In this document: positions 31,391 to 41,288 of the stretch, in pieces | How the letters are laid out: the number at the start of each line of letters is the position of its first letter | Position numbering within the stretch: the stretch's first letter is position 1 | Assembly: GCF_002104995.1 (NCBI RefSeq) | Contig: NW_024468277.1 | Coordinates: forward strand, 16,340 to 80,339 | Origin: Linderina pennispora | Lineage: Eukaryota > Kickxellomycota > Kickxellomycetes > Kickxellales > Kickxellaceae | Reading direction: 5' to 3' | Length of the DNA stretch: 64,000 nt | Position numbers and translations under genes: made by a program | The notes under the pieces: generated by a model | The model's database searches: none | What the model was told of the DNA's origin: nothing | The model's input: only the letters and a program-made list of their open reading frames with translations

Positions 31391-31558
31391 GTGTTGCGCA
31401 GCCGGTGATGACCACCATGATGGCGCCATGGAAGTTATCAGGCCGACCGAAAATGAGAGCAGCTCTTGCGCTGAACCAATGGAGATATCTAGTAGAGACC
31501 TGTGACCACTACAATAACAACTTGTCACCCTGGTTTCACCGATGAGGTCAAATACCGC
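31391..31558 (+). repeat. Dispersed repeat A, copy 2
   Basis: This is the same-orientation match to 170-338. It starts GTGTTGCGCAG and ends just after GATGAGGTCA. Both copies preserve the short reading frame with MRAAL, LNQWRY and CDH. Downstream of this copy, about 170 bp of AT-rich sequence leads to the stop of the SLP1-like gene. Confidence 0.7.
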
Positions 31559-31732
31559 ACAAGATCAAAAAGGAGTTTACGGAGCAAGCCACCCAAACTC
31601 GCTTTGAGGTTTACGAGTTTTATCTTTTAACCAATTTAAAAGGTTCTAGCGGACGGTCGGACACTTTTTGGACTATAAAATCTTATATATAGGCAAAGAT
31701 TATAAAGATTATCTAGTAATGTCGCGTGTATG

Positions 31733-33844
31733 TCACTTTTCCTTCTTCGTTTCTGGTATCAGAGCCAGCTTCGTTGCAACCTTGTTCAGCGCAATGAGCG
31801 CAACTATAGTCAGCAACAGCATCAGCTGCATCAGGTTCATGCGCTTCTCAAACAGTACCTCCTCGGCCAAGTACTCGAGCCTTCTGGACATGGAGTCCAT
31901 ATCAGACTGCGTCTTCTGCTGGTGCGTTTCAATATCATACAGGATTGCGCGCCAGACCTCCTCGCTCAGCATGGTCAGCGACTGCATTTGCTTCATTGTG
32001 GTATGGTTGAGCTGGCGGATTGCGTGCTGCAGGTGCTCCAGATTGCTCATCTCGACCTGCTGCAGGATCATGTTGAATACCAGGTGCTGCTCCTCCAGGT
32101 AGTGGTATGTCAGGGTGATGTTGCGCTCGACCCGCGAGAGGCGCCGCATAATCGTCTTGAAAATGCTCTCTTGCTGGGGCGGCCCGCGCGGTGCCGGCTG
32201 CTCATACGGCTTCTCGATCCCGTTGTTCTCGACAGGCACACTGGCCGCGGGACCGCTGCCCAGAGGCGGAAGGTTGCGATCTGCGGTTTCCTGGGCAGCG
32301 GGCATGTCAGAGTCGTCAGAGTCGTAGATGCACATGACATTGACGCCGTCACATTCCTCGTCTTCGTCTTCGTCGTCGATGCCTTCGTCGTCGCCCTGGT
32401 CTTGGTCGGCGCCGGTGAGCTCATTCTCGCGCTGGCCCCATGGCAAATCAGGCACCTTGGGGATTGGCACTGCGGTCGGCGTGCTGTCGACCTCGCCGTC
32501 TTCATTTGCCTCATACTCGTCGACAAGCTCCTGGATGTCCTTCAAGTACGCCTTGGCTGCTGAAGTGGCCGGCAGAGCGCCCACGCCGAGCGGCTCTGTT
32601 CGGTACGGCATGCGGAACGGGTAGTCAAACGCAGGCGTAGCCACGGCGTCAACCGTCAACGTCGCTGTCTCCAAAAACTCCTCCTCCTCTTCTTCCTTCC
32701 GGAATTGCTCCATCTGTGTGGCACCATATACCTTAAGCACAGTAACCGGGCAGTAGAACTCTCGGCCGTAGTGCGAGCGGAACTCGACCTTGACGTACCG
32801 TGCCCATAGCTTCGGGTCCACCACTGGGAATACCTGGGCATCCCTGGAGTTGCGCGCCTGGAAGTGGCCCAGCAACGTCCACGTGTTGTTCTTGGGCGGA
32901 TACCGGTCGCTGACATACACCATAGTGTCTTTGAATGTGCTTGAGAAGAACTCGTAATTGCCCAGTACCAGTGTATCGATCAGGATGTCGTCGCACAGCT
33001 CGACAATCACAAACTTGTCGCGCGCAGCACATGTGTTCAGCATGTACTGGTCCTTCTTCGTGTTGAGAATCGCCTTCAGCCCGCGTGCCTCACGGTTGGA
33101 TTTCAGCACTACCGCTGCGCAGTCTGCTGATGCGTAGTTGAACCGGTCTTTCAAAGCTTTGGCGTCACGCCGCAGAGATGGTGGCGGCACTGGCGTCGGT
33201 GAATAGCCAACGGTCGTTGTTGTGCTGTGGTTTTCGGTCTGCTCATGGTCGTCGGCGACAATGGTTGTTGGCAGGGGCTCATTCAGTGGGCGCTCGGGTG
33301 GATTGTCAGCCATGTCTGATTCCCACGAATCCTCTACTGTGTCGACAATAGCTGGGCCCTCCTCCACGTCGTCTGCATTGTCTACAACCTGTGTAGGCAC
33401 ATGCTCATATCCATGCTCATACCCATGCCCGTGCCTATGCTCATGCCTATGCTCATGCACATGGCCATGCTCAGGCACGTGTTCGGAAACCGCTACTACG
33501 TGCTCTGTTGTCTCTGACGACTCTACACCGTCTGTTCGCCGCAATAACAACCCGGTCTCCGGTATCGTATCCAGCGCGTTGATGCCTGTGTAGCCGGCCA
33601 AGCTTGCTATCGGTCGCTCTTTGTGTTCCGTAGAGATCAGCGTGGTATTGGCGACCAAGAGTGTTGTGTCTGCATGTGTGGTGGCCGTGGGTGCCAGTAC
33701 TGCTTGGTCTGGAACCACGCTGTTGGCAGGCTCCGGTACCGTCTGTATGCTGGCTGTGGCTGCGGTTGGTCCTGTGTCGCCCTGTGCTGCGGCAAGGGCC
33801 ACCAGTAAGCGGAAGAGTGTGCCGAGCGTCACTAATCGCTGCAT
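31733..33844 (-). CDS. SLP1-type SUN-domain ER membrane protein
   Basis: Slp1/Osteopotentia-type SUN proteins sit in the ER membrane and assist folding of membrane proteins (Slp1-Emp65 in yeast). The 703-residue frame begins with a signal peptide (MQRLVTLGTLFRLLVALAAAQG). A low-complexity luminal region contains a striking His-Glu/Gly repeat (EHGHVHEHRHEHRHGHGYEHGYEH, about 140-165). The SUN domain occupies about 230-390 (FNYASADCAAVVLKSN, DKFVIVELCDDILIDTLVLGNYEFFSSTFK, YVKVEFRSHYGREFYCPVTVLKVYG). Then come a Glu-rich stretch, an acidic region, a coiled coil and one C-terminal membrane segment (LMQLMLLLTIVALIAL) before a KKEK-like tail. One exon. Confidence 0.9.
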   Translation of the reverse strand: MQRLVTLGTLFRLLVALAAAQGDTGPTAATASIQTVPEPANSVVPDQAVLAPTATTHADTTLLVANTTLISTEHKERPIASLAGYTGINALDTIPETGLLLRRTDGVESSETTEHVVAVSEHVPEHGHVHEHRHEHRHGHGYEHGYEHVPTQVVDNADDVEEGPAIVDTVEDSWESDMADNPPERPLNEPLPTTIVADDHEQTENHSTTTTVGYSPTPVPPPSLRRDAKALKDRFNYASADCAAVVLKSNREARGLKAILNTKKDQYMLNTCAARDKFVIVELCDDILIDTLVLGNYEFFSSTFKDTMVYVSDRYPPKNNTWTLLGHFQARNSRDAQVFPVVDPKLWARYVKVEFRSHYGREFYCPVTVLKVYGATQMEQFRKEEEEEEFLETATLTVDAVATPAFDYPFRMPYRTEPLGVGALPATSAAKAYLKDIQELVDEYEANEDGEVDSTPTAVPIPKVPDLPWGQRENELTGADQDQGDDEGIDDEDEDEECDGVNVMCIYDSDDSDMPAAQETADRNLPPLGSGPAASVPVENNGIEKPYEQPAPRGPPQQESIFKTIMRRLSRVERNITLTYHYLEEQHLVFNMILQQVEMSNLEHLQHAIRQLNHTTMKQMQSLTMLSEEVWRAILYDIETHQQKTQSDMDSMSRRLEYLAEEVLFEKRMNLMQLMLLLTIVALIALNKVATKLALIPETKKEK

Positions 33845-34047
33845 TCTAAAGCGCGTCTAATTGACAAAGGAATGGGAGAGAATATTACAGCAGGGAGGCA
33901 AGAGCGGCGTTCGCTGCATGGGATGAAACTGACACTAAAAATGTATAGTGGGAGTTTTGCGGTGCTGCAAAAGAGTGTCTTTTTTCTTTTTTCTTTTTTT
34001 TTGCTCCAGCTGATCAAACGCCCACGCTGGGCATAAACCAGAAATCT

Positions 34048-35193
34048 TTACTTTAGCAGGTTGAAGACCGAGTCGTCGGTCCCCAGAATGTACTTGCGAC
34101 AGAACTCGAGCCAGACCCCCAGGCACTTGCACGTCAGCGGTGTGGTCCCTGGCTTCTGCCCGCTGCCACAGCTGCACCAGTTGCCCATCATGACATCTCT
34201 CGATATCTCAATTCCCAGGAACCGCGTGCACTGCTCGATCGTCTCGTCGATAAGCGCCTTGTGAATGTGCGGATACTGCTCTTTCAACACACGCCCGTAT
34301 GATATCAAGAATGCTGCCACCGGCGGTGGGCATGGGCTCGAGTTGGGGTTGTAGTCGGCGTTGCCGAGTGCATAGACAGGCAGCAGGTGCGCAACAAAGT
34401 GCGCAACGTCTCCGTAAACAAGCCCGATGTCGGCGAACTCAAAGTCGATAATGTTGATCAGCCTGGCCTGAGCGTCAAACATGACCGACCCAGACCACAT
34501 GTCGCCAAACAGCAACACTCTGTCCTTTGGCCGCACCTCTCCGCTGATTCTGCGGTTCACGGTGGTGCTGAAGTCTTTAACCAGCTGCGAGATCTGGCTC
34601 TTGTCGGCATACTCGGTATACTTGATCCAGCGACTGCTGGTGTCCTCGTACAGCACGTCCTGCAGCATCTCGCGGGCAGGCGTATTTGTCATCAGCGGCT
34701 CCAGTTTGTCGAGGTGCTTGTGCCCAAAGCCGTGCAGATGTGCGATCCACTCGCCGATTTTCCCGCACACGTACTCTATGTCAGCCAGTGGTGGCTTAGT
34801 GGCACACCAGTCTTCGTAGCCCTTGTGATCGCCTATATCCTCGAGCACAACAAACGGCACAGACAGGTCCACGTGCAGAAGCTTTGGGACACGCACGCCC
34901 TCGGTCTTTCTCAAATCTGCTGAGAGCTTGGTCAGTGCCTCGAGCCCACTGTCGCCGGGAACACTATGGAAAAGCGCCAGTCCGCGGGTCTCAAAGTTCA
35001 TGCGTTCGACTGAAAACGGCATCTCGGGGTAGGACGCCAGCAGCTCATCCGCATACTTTACAATCACCGATTTCCCGCTGCTGTCCGCCAAGCGCCAGAC
35101 GTAGTTGACTTGTCCTCCAGTTAGCTTGGCCACTGATGCAGTGTAGTTACGGAACACCGTGTTGGCAACGAGCGCAATGGGATCGACCGGCAT
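34048..35193 (-). CDS. APH/MTR-kinase-fold phosphotransferase
   Basis: This is an aminoglycoside-phosphotransferase-fold small-molecule kinase of 381 residues. The N-lobe has LTGGQVNYVWRL and the ATP lysine in VIVKYADE. The hinge region is VPFVVLEDIGD. The catalytic loop reads LLFGDMWSGSVMFD, where the usual His of HGDxxxxN is Phe and the metal-binding Asn is Ser. The DFG equivalent is IIDFEFADIG. The GDxWxGS pattern and the PHI-type C-terminal helices resemble 5-methylthioribose kinase and related fungal APH proteins, but the substrate cannot be assigned. A C-terminal Cys cluster (WCSCGSG...CKC) is unusual for the family. TATA box at 35300-35306. One exon. Confidence 0.8.
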   Translation of the reverse strand: MPVDPIALVANTVFRNYTASVAKLTGGQVNYVWRLADSSGKSVIVKYADELLASYPEMPFSVERMNFETRGLALFHSVPGDSGLEALTKLSADLRKTEGVRVPKLLHVDLSVPFVVLEDIGDHKGYEDWCATKPPLADIEYVCGKIGEWIAHLHGFGHKHLDKLEPLMTNTPAREMLQDVLYEDTSSRWIKYTEYADKSQISQLVKDFSTTVNRRISGEVRPKDRVLLFGDMWSGSVMFDAQARLINIIDFEFADIGLVYGDVAHFVAHLLPVYALGNADYNPNSSPCPPPVAAFLISYGRVLKEQYPHIHKALIDETIEQCTRFLGIEISRDVMMGNWCSCGSGQKPGTTPLTCKCLGVWLEFCRKYILGTDDSVFNLLK

Positions 35194-35470
35194 GATGCTT
35201 GTGTTTTGTTTGAGCGATTGCGGTTGGTGGGCTAGAACTAAAAATGCGAAGAGCTGGTGAGAGATAGAGTGCTTAGGGCCGTGGCTGTTGGCGTCGTACT
35301 TTTATACCACTCTATAGTGCTGATGGCATAGATATTAATGCAAGCCGTGGCCGCAGCGTGCCGCAGCAGCGTGGCAATCATGGCCTGGGAGCAGGGAGTC
35401 GCACATTGCACTGTGGTGGAAAAAGTTAGCAGGAGACCACCTCTCTCCCGAAACCATGCGACAGGGCAGC
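35194..35470 (-). promoter_or_regulatory. Promoter of the APH-fold kinase gene
   Basis: The minus-strand TATA box (TATAAAA, 35300-35306) is about 105 bp upstream of the kinase ATG. No other feature is seen before the minisatellite. Confidence 0.6.
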
Positions 35471-35568
35471 AGTCCAAACAGTTCAAGCAGCCCAAGCAGT
35501 CCAAGCAGTCCAAGCAGTCCAAGCAGTCCAAGCAGTCCAAGCAGTTCAAGCAGTTCAAGCATTCAAGC
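35471..35568. repeat. 9-bp minisatellite (CAAGCAGTC)n
   Basis: About eleven tandem copies of a 9-bp unit, CAAGCAGTC with CAAGCAGTT and CAAGCAGCC variants. It is open in all frames (Lys-Gln-Ser on plus, Leu-Asp-Cys type on minus) only because of its period, and it is not embedded in a recognisable gene. Confidence 0.9.
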
Positions 35569-36034
35569 CAGGGAGTGAGGGTCACAAGTGGAGCCATGAC
35601 ATGAGGATAACGTGCCCAGGGCAAACAGCCGGCATCCATTGAAGATAAGCTGAAAAGAATAGTTTTCCCGCTTTTGCACAGAAAATAGCCGACTGAAAAG
35701 ACATGCGCCCGCAAAGCAGAAATTCCGCATATGCATTCCTCACGAGGGCTCTATTCGCCACAAAGACTGCGATTAGCCTGCATGCGCTCTTTCAAGGGAA
35801 GCTCCTTGCATGCATGCCAGCACGCATAAAGGAAAGGAACGGGTACGTTTATTTAATTAGAGAAACAGGAGGAAACGATGCGTGAAGATGTAATAGAAAA
35901 CGAGCGGGCGGGCGATAAGAAAAATGCGGATTTAGCAAAGAGATGCGGTCTATAAGGATAAGAATGCGAATAAAAAAGTCTATGGTGAAAGAAGCGGATT
36001 GGACAATGAGGGCGAGTGTGCAAGAGTGGTTTGT
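35569..36034. other. Intergenic region, nothing recognised
   Basis: No coding frame with recognisable content, no RNA gene and no further repeat seen between the minisatellite and the end of the PH-domain gene. Confidence 0.5.
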
Positions 36035-36688
36035 TCAGAGGCCGAGTCTGGCCAGGGCGCTGCCCGAGATTGGCGGAGAAACCACCTTGGCCTCCATCGA
36101 GCCATTCGACACCAGCGTCGCTGTGGACGGCGAGTGGCTCAATGTCGCGCGGTGCTGAGCAATCTGGCTGCGCACCGAGCTCATCGGGCTCTGCATGTTG
36201 CCTGCCCGCTGCAGCAGCGCATCGAAGCTGGTCAGCGGCGATACAAACGACCGCATGTCCATGTTGACTAGGATCTTGGAGATAGTGTCAAGCCATTGGC
36301 TCAGCTGCGCCTCCGACTCGGCATACAGCTCCAGCTCAAAGTTCTCCTTGACCTCGTCGGTCGGGTCCTCAAACACAGAGGACCGCCGGTGTGTCATCAG
36401 AACCAAACCATAGGGGGTCTTGCGCGGATTCGCCACCCGCCGCACGGACCGGAAGTTCGACAGCGCCACCACAGATGTTGTGGATGTCGAGTCAAAGCTC
36501 TCCTTGAAGATATAAAGGCGCTCATCCGACAGCACAACGTACCGCCGCTTCCACGACCGCATAAACGAGCCTGTGCTCTGCTTGTAGAGCCAGCCCTCAT
36601 GTGTTGCCTGCAGCTTGCGCAGCTGAACCGGCGGGCACGAGCCCTCCGAGGAGAGCGAGGATGAGTAGCGAGACGAAGGGGTCTGCAT
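36035..36688 (-). CDS. PH-domain protein
   Basis: This is a 217-residue single-PH-domain protein, probably a phosphoinositide or membrane adaptor. The PH domain spans about residues 30-145. It begins HEGWLYKQSTGSFMRSWKRRYVVLSDERLYIFKES, with the basic K-R-R patch typical of lipid-binding PH domains. It ends with the conserved Trp in EAQLSQWLDTISKIL. The Ser-rich tail (SPMSSVRSQIAQHRATLSHSPSTATL) looks like a phosphorylated disordered region. There is no other domain. One exon, with a TATA-like element (TTATAAAG on minus) near 36850, about 160 bp upstream. Confidence 0.85.
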   Translation of the reverse strand: MQTPSSRYSSSLSSEGSCPPVQLRKLQATHEGWLYKQSTGSFMRSWKRRYVVLSDERLYIFKESFDSTSTTSVVALSNFRSVRRVANPRKTPYGLVLMTHRRSSVFEDPTDEVKENFELELYAESEAQLSQWLDTISKILVNMDMRSFVSPLTSFDALLQRAGNMQSPMSSVRSQIAQHRATLSHSPSTATLVSNGSMEAKVVSPPISGSALARLGL

Positions 36689-37453
36689 TTTTGTGTGTGT
36701 CTGAGGTGCAATAATAGTGGATAGGCAAGGCCGGAAGCTGAATAATTAAAAGTGCAAGGCAAAGTGAATCTCCAAAGAAATAAAAAGAGCGACAAAGGAG
36801 AAGAGGGAAATTTTTTGTCTGTCGTGAGGCTGAAGGATTGGACCTAGTCTTTATAATAGCGCAGTGCAGCTCGATTTCTCTGGCTGGTGTGGCATTTTCC
36901 TTTCGAAACAAAGACAACAAAGAACCATGAATGCCAGGGCGAAAATCAATGCAAACCGCTGTGCATTGGGGCTGCAAGCGCTTCCCTTTTTAGCGTCGTG
37001 CAATCAGCGGTCTGCGGCCTGCCATTGGCGCGGCCCGGGGTGGGGTTCCCAGCCCACCCCCCGCCCGGCAGTTGTGCAACCTAGCTTCCCCGCTTTCATG
37101 CTCGCCGCCACACCTGGCCGTGGCGCTGACTACTGCGCAACAATCTCACACTCGGTGGCCCGAAAATGGCGGGGACCGTTCTGTGCCTTCGGTCTTGCAC
37201 TGCAACAACACGAATGGGCACTAAAAATAGCTGAGGCCGGTTCATTCACTCCTTTGAAAGAGCCGCGGCAGACCATTGTCTGGGACCACGGTTTCGCAAG
37301 ACTTTTTTAATTTCAGTAATGATTCCGAGCCTGCAACAAGCCAAAACAAAGGACCAGGTGTTCTGGGGATGGTGCATGAAAATAATGAACCAGTTCGCTT
37401 TGCAAAAATAAAGCATGGGGCTCTGCAAAGACGTGTGGAAAACGTTTTGATAG
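36689..37453. other. Intergenic region
   Basis: Contains the TATA-like element for the PH-domain gene near 36850 (minus). The rest shows no coding frame I can support. The run CCCACCCCCCGCCCGG near 37055-37070 is a GC-rich island without a recognised role. Confidence 0.45.
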
Positions 37454-38941
37454 CTAGTGCTTCACAAAAAAGGATTCCTCCTGGCGAAGCAGAATGGTCA
37501 GAACCACCGGCACTCCAACAACAACGCACAGCGTCGATAATGCCAGGAAGAACAAGAGCGTCCACCGCCACGACACCGACAGCTTGTGTGGCGACGCGGT
37601 GGAGAAGCTGACTAAAATCGGGTGGAACTGGCGCGCGTACTCCCACGCCAGCTGCTGGCCACGCTCGCCCAGCAGCGACAGCGGTGTCGACCGAGCACCG
37701 TGCTCGGCTATGCCGGCCATTCCTAGAGCATCCCCAAACAAGTGCCCGCCGGGGACAGGGATCGGCTGCTGTGCTCCGTTTGGCCCTGCCTGGGGTGCCA
37801 CTTGCGGGTGGGCATGTGCCGGCGGCTGCATGGTCGGAAGCGGGGGCTGCGTCGGCTGGTGTGTCTGCGATTGCTGGTGCGTCTGCAACTGCGGGTGGTG
37901 GGGCTGCTGCCCATGGGGCTGCTGGTGGGTCGGGTGGGGCTGCTGGCTGATGTGCTGCATGTGCTGCAGACAGTGCAGGTATTGTTGCTGCTGATGCTGC
38001 AGCTGCAGCTGCTGCGTAAAGGCGACCTGGGGTTGCTGCATAAAGGGATTGCCGCCCTTGGCGGCCTTCCCGTGACCGCTGGTGCTGCCATTCGCCGCAA
38101 AACCTGGCGCGCCAGGGCCGCGCCAGACCTGCCAGTCCGCACGGCTGCTGCTCGGCGCATTCCATCCAAGCTCCTCCATCATCGACAGGCTGTCCCAGTC
38201 GATGTGTGCAGCCCGGATCTGGCTGGACGGCGGGTGCTTGCCATACATCGACGTCCGGGATGCCAAAAACGGCTGGTTGAATGACAGCGGTGAGCTGATC
38301 ATCGACGGGATGGAAATCGAATACTGCCCTCCCTGCACTTGCCTCCCAGGAATGTTGCGCCTTGACGACGGTGCGCTGGAGCTGCTCGATGACCCCAGCT
38401 CGTAAAAGTTGTGCAGTGTTTCGGGGATCGACGGTTTGGCGCCAAGTGCTTCTTTGCCTGCGTCTGCCCAATGCCTGCCGGTGCTATTTATACCCGCTCC
38501 GCGGCGATCGCCATCTGCCGCCCGATCACCACACGCTTTCTGCAAATAGTAGTTTGGCGAAATGGGCTGCTGCATTTCGTCCTCTTCTGCCCATGCGTGT
38601 AACGCCAGTTGGCCACGGGACCGACACCCACTGATGGCCCCTGAGGTAGAGCCGCCCACGCTGAATCTCCGTGGGCTGGTCCGCGAACGCACCATCGACT
38701 CCTCAGCCACCGGCCTTCGCTTCTCTGACGAGCTCCACGAGCGCAGGGGCCGGATGTGTCCGTTCTGGCGCATCTGCTGAGTGGACGTTGACTGCTGAGC
38801 GTGCTCCATGCTGGAGCCCGCGGTCGACTCGCCTACCTTTCCCCCAGGTCCCCCACAACACAGCCAGCAAACCGACCCACAGCTGCAGTTGGCTGTCGAG
38901 CTGGTGGTGGTCGCATTGGGTACGCTGCCCTGTCGGCTCAT
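37454..38941 (-). CDS. Gln/His/Pro-rich protein with C-terminal membrane anchor
   Basis: I do not recognise this protein. From ATG 38941 it has 495 residues (MSRQGSVPN start; a longer in-frame start at 39139 looks non-coding). A short Cys-rich segment (NCSCGSVCWLCCGG) is followed by Ser/Arg-rich sequence with RRFSVGG-like phosphosites. Around residues 290-410 there is a Gln/His/Pro low-complexity tract rich in HQQQ, QPHHP and HQQSQTHQ. Near the C-terminus comes one membrane segment (WTLLFFLALSTLCVVVGVPVVLTILL) with a short basic/acid tail, as in tail-anchored proteins. A TATA-like motif inside the frame (GGGTATAAATAG on minus, near 38480) leaves open a shorter protein starting downstream. Confidence 0.55.
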   Translation of the reverse strand: MSRQGSVPNATTTSSTANCSCGSVCWLCCGGPGGKVGESTAGSSMEHAQQSTSTQQMRQNGHIRPLRSWSSSEKRRPVAEESMVRSRTSPRRFSVGGSTSGAISGCRSRGQLALHAWAEEDEMQQPISPNYYLQKACGDRAADGDRRGAGINSTGRHWADAGKEALGAKPSIPETLHNFYELGSSSSSSAPSSRRNIPGRQVQGGQYSISIPSMISSPLSFNQPFLASRTSMYGKHPPSSQIRAAHIDWDSLSMMEELGWNAPSSSRADWQVWRGPGAPGFAANGSTSGHGKAAKGGNPFMQQPQVAFTQQLQLQHQQQQYLHCLQHMQHISQQPHPTHQQPHGQQPHHPQLQTHQQSQTHQPTQPPLPTMQPPAHAHPQVAPQAGPNGAQQPIPVPGGHLFGDALGMAGIAEHGARSTPLSLLGERGQQLAWEYARQFHPILVSFSTASPHKLSVSWRWTLLFFLALSTLCVVVGVPVVLTILLRQEESFFVKH

Positions 38942-39490
38942 CGCAGAGGAAAATCGGGTGAAAATAACTGGTATTGGGATAGGCTGCTCTTGGGAAGTGC
39001 GAGGTTTTGGCAGACTAGTAGTGAAGGGAGCACAGCTCGCGAGACCACTCCCACATCTACACCACAGCTGCAACCCCCTGTTTAGTCGCCCTTGTCTGCT
39101 ATATTTGTGCAATATAACCTGTGGCTTGCAGCTATCCACACAAAACAGGACAGCATGGCATTGTCAGGTGGGTACACTGGCGCCAGAATTGGGACCTGAG
39201 CCGGTACATTGTGCACCCATGGGGCTCGCGTGGCCAGCAACAGGCCCCGGATGGGTCCTTCCGTCCTTGTCCGCCCCTCGGCGTTTCAAACAGAGTCTAA
39301 AGGACCGCTGGGCCTGGTAGACTGTTTCAGGGCCATTGTTCGGTAGTCGCAAACACCGATATAGTGCAAATGCGTGGGCCGTGTGGTGCTCCGGCCAATC
39401 GTTTGCAATATTCGGTGTGCAGGAAATTCATGTATAAGCGTTGAAGCTGTATGAAAGAACAGTGTTTATTAGATTAGTTTAGTGCCGTGT
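38942..39490. other. Intergenic region
   Basis: This is the upstream region of the Gln/His-rich gene and the spacer to the stop of the membrane-protein gene. No recognisable coding, RNA or repeat feature. Confidence 0.45.
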
Positions 39491-41288
39491 TTAAACATTC
39501 CTGTAAACAGGGTGGCGAAATACGCCCGAGTTCCTGAATACAGTGTCGGCGTCGGAAAAGGTATCACTCTGACTCGCCTTTGCCCAAGGCGCCAATGACT
39601 TGCGCGACATCCCGGGCTGCTCATATTGTCGAAGCTGCACTTCATAGCCATTAAGGCGGACTCTGTAGCCATCTATGTGGTTGCCGTCATACTGGAATGC
39701 CACACAAGGGAACGCATCCAGCTTCCCCGGCTCTTCGAGCGATGCAGCAGCGATAATGTCCATGGCGTGTGATGAATACGGGCCGAACCCAGGCACGGTT
39801 ATCTGTATAATAGCAAAGATAGCAGCAAGGCCGGAAATCAGACCGAACACTGCCTTGGCCGCTGCTCCGATATAGATTCCCTCCTTGATGCTGTACTTGT
39901 TCCCCGCTACATGGATCTCGCCAGGTGGTCGGTCGCCCTTGTAGCTCATCACACTCTTGACAAGCGGGTGGTAGTATTGGATGGTTTTAGTGAAGCTCCC
40001 CCAGTCACAGCGCGCAAACGGGTCGTTGAATAGCGCAATTGAGCTACAGAACGAAATTCCTGCAATGTTGTAGCCGTTCTCGTCCATAGTCACAATGCTG
40101 GTGCCAAATTCTGCAGGAGCGACTGTGCCACCACCAGTGGATTCGGTCTGAACGATCTTGTATCTGATTTCCGACTGGTAGTAGTAGGTATCACACATGT
40201 TGCTGCTCATGTAGCCAAGACGCGCGTTCTGCTGGCTGATGCTTGTAAGCGTCACCTTGAACGAGGAATCGGTGTGTTCAAAACCAATGTCGGCAACATG
40301 GCCAGTATAGTTGTGTACTTTGTTGCTGTCAAGCTCGCTGAAGGGCACACCGGCATCGGCAATGTTGGCGTAATGCTCCATAAACATGTCCCCATACGGC
40401 GTGTCCTTGCAATAGGTGGAGTTGTACGCGTGGTGTGTGCTGTTAACCCGAACGTGATAGTACAGGATCATGTCCTTGTCCAGCTGAATGGCGTAGATTC
40501 CTTGCGTCAGGCGGGAGTTGTCACTGTAGTAGTCCACCAGTCCCTTTGGGCCAAGATTGTACTGCGTTGTGGCAAAGATGTTCAGGGCATTGTATACTCC
40601 GCTGTGTGTTCGTCCAGAGATAGGGTACAGACTTTGAACATCAAAATAGGTCATGTTCGTCAGCACAACATGGTCTGGCTCGAATACAGACGACTTGTTC
40701 TGAGGGTATGATCTCGACAGGTCGGGCAGAGCGACAAACGCGCCGTTCTGAAGGTACAATTGAGGAGACACCCATGCGGTCTCAACATCCTCCCTGTCGA
40801 TTGTCCATCCGCGAGACGTGTCGTTGAACATTGTCGAGAACTGCTGGTCCTCCAATGGCAGAATTTGGAATTCGCGTGGGTCGGCGATGGCAGTGCAATT
40901 GTACCAGTGGAGATTGTCTGCGAGGTAGTCTTTGCACTTGCTAGGCGGGACGGTCGCTAGCAGGTTAAAATCGATGGCAACTGTTGCATTCTCTCCAACA
41001 ACATATTCCATTCCGTACCTTCCAAAACGCTCAAGCGCGATAGAGGAGTGGTATGAAAGAAGCACGATGACCAGGCACACAAAATACCCAAGTTTCCTCC
41101 ACGGAGTAAGATGGTTTGTCCACCGCGGGAATGCAGCCAACATCATCATGCCTGACGTTGTGTACTGTGCGAATTGTACCGACTTCATACATGCTGCAAT
41201 AAAGGACATGATAAACGCAGCAATATAGCCAGTCATCAGGCCTGATATTGAAAGGAAGACTTGGAATGCTGTCGGAGTTAAAAAACGT
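39491..41288 (-). CDS. Membrane protein with large glycosylated extracellular loop (unknown family, copy 1)
   Basis: I do not recognise the family, but a paralogue lies 4 kb away (43872-45498), so it is real. The open frame runs from 41236 (581 residues). Homology to the paralogue extends to an upstream ATG at 41288 if one T is removed from the TTTTTT run at about 41277-41282. Membrane segments are at about 2-20 (GYIAAFIMSFIAAC), 49-65 (YFVCLVIVLLSYHSS) and 470-495 (GAAAKAVFGLISGLAAIFAII). The 400-residue loop between the last two has many N-x-S/T sites and paired cysteines (KCKDYL, WYNC, YCKDTPY, NMCDTYY, SFCSSIALF, RCDW). The cytosolic tail starts SSHAMDIIAAASLEE. This suggests a surface receptor-like or adhesion protein, function unknown. 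Confidence 0.75.

Noticed and set aside
31640-31720. Possible Tc1/mariner-like terminal repeat (CGGACACTTTTTGG)
   Set aside because: No matching inverted copy or flanking TA duplication found nearby; it may just be the 3' UTR of the SLP1-like gene.
35338-35604. Lys-Gln-Ser repeat frame over the minisatellite
   Set aside because: Openness is forced by the 9-bp period; no flanking protein-like sequence.
37242-38471. 409-residue alternative frame overlapping the Gln/His-rich membrane protein
   Set aside because: It lacks an ATG-led, plausible domain and is rich in Pro/Ala shadow sequence. The overlapping frame has a membrane anchor and Gln/His composition typical of fungal proteins.
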